64,000 bases of DNA from assembly GCF_015706575.1 (NCBI RefSeq), contig NW_024037062.1, positions 2,290,811-2,354,810 on the forward strand, in the 5' to 3' direction. The notes below the pieces were generated by a model that saw only the letters and a program-made list of their open reading frames with translations, was not told the origin of the DNA and ran no database searches. The DNA is from Patiria miniata. Lineage: Eukaryota > Echinodermata > Asteroidea > Valvatida > Asterinidae. Both the position numbers and the translations under genes were made by a program. Shown one piece after another: positions 63,181 to 64,000 of the stretch; position 1 is the stretch's first letter; the number at the start of each line of letters is the position of its first letter.

Positions 63181-64000
63181 CACTTTTGGGGTTGAAGGGA
63201 TATTATACGGCCTGAAATTCACGAAATTATTATGTTGTTAGGGATGTTTCTTTTTACTATTTCAAATGTCTAGTTGAAAGGAAACTAACCTAATGTCTTA
63301 CCGTTCCTGAGAAAAGACGGATGAACAGTTGTTTACATTACACGCGGTGGACTTTTGTGGCATACATATACGTATTTCCCGCCGTTTCCATTCAATGTAC
63401 AGTACACGTCGTGTGTGCGTCACATAATACACACAGCACAAACACAAATGTTGTTTCTCGCACGTCCGCATCGTGCAATACACTGTGCCAGGCCGGATTC
63501 ACAACTAGCTCTCAACAGTTCAATTTTTGAGACTCACAATTTTGACACCCAAAATTAGTTATCGCATGGTTCACGCAAGAATAACACAAAAACAACCAGT
63601 TTTAAATGATGGTTGTGTAGGCGTTTATGTCCTACTATTAAATGCTTTTCCCAATTAATATAACTTCATTAAAATGCGTTTTGTAGCCCAATCTGGCGCA
63701 TTCCAGGGCGCAATATCCCTTTAATTGCACAATTTACTGCTCGATTTGTGGTTGATTCGTAGCAACCTAATCCATTACGACTGCGCACTACAAGTAACGT
63801 GCGGACGTCAATAGTCGGACGATGTCGGCAAAGCATCTTCATGAAATTATATGGGTCACGGGTCTCTGCTGAGCATTCTGATGCGTGCAGCTATCGTACG
63901 CGTAACCAGCAATGCGACCGACCACCAAGGCGACCCGAAGGGCCGACAATACCATGGGCGTCGCTGCAGGGGGGTGTCACAACCCCCATTAGTCATTTTC
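63181..64000. other. Right-edge sequence, no gene recognised
   Basis: Mixed-composition sequence with short frames only. No motif, RNA gene or repeat from elsewhere in the window was recognised beyond the G/C runs that end the duplicated block. Confidence 0.45.

Overview
This is animal (metazoan) nuclear DNA, most likely from a marine invertebrate. It is AT-rich, has no prokaryotic operons, shows spliced-exon signals (polypyrimidine-AG acceptors and GTAAGC/GTGAGT donors), and is crowded with eukaryotic retroelements. Penelope-like, CR1-like and Gypsy elements together with C-type lectin, PAN and F5/8C domain exons suit an echinoderm, hemichordate, cephalochordate or lophotrochozoan. I cannot fix the phylum by reading alone. 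Most of the window is transposable-element and repeat DNA; host genes appear only as isolated exons or decayed copies.

Left part (1-9.2 kb): unrecognised sequence, then copy A of a long interspersed duplication (2.2-7.0 kb). Copy A carries a decayed minus-strand LINE interrupted by a TTAA-flanked MITE. After it come a broken C-type lectin plus PAN/apple gene (7.3-8.0 kb) and a Harbinger-type MITE (8.8-9.2 kb).

9.5-23.9 kb is a retroelement cluster. It holds a tandem array of about 474-bp units, a Penelope-like element (PLE) with a long intact reverse transcriptase/GIY-YIG frame on the minus strand, a putative 1.35-kb solo LTR, a broken CR1-like LINE on the plus strand, a minus-strand LINE tail, a Gypsy pol fragment, and a 21-bp minisatellite whose unit contains a palindrome.

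24-35 kb: two possible exons of one minus-strand gene, a tRNA-like module, copy B of the interspersed duplication with BED zinc-finger and PAN relics, a CpG-richer stretch that could be a promoter with a first exon, a fold-back element and a degenerate tandem array. 35-46 kb: a second TTAA MITE, a nested inverted-repeat complex in the order A B A' B', a cluster of TGACGTCA palindromes, a PLE 3' relic, and an F5/8C (discoidin) exon.

46-64 kb: copy C of the duplication, then the centrepiece, a complete LTR retrotransposon of the Ty3/Gypsy type at 48,895-57,833. By eye it has identical 866-bp LTRs and a short target-site duplication. It has a 19-nt primer binding site matching a leucine tRNA 3' end, a single 1721-codon gag-pol frame, and a third frame that encodes two C2H2 zinc fingers where an env gene would normally sit. 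That frame lies directly behind a good splice acceptor. To its right are a Myb/SANT-like fragment, a tRNA-derived insertion with an identifiable empty site elsewhere in the window, and a second copy of the F5/8C exon.

The elements have repeatedly inserted into one another and into duplicated blocks, so several paralogous empty sites inside this window let target-site duplications be read directly.
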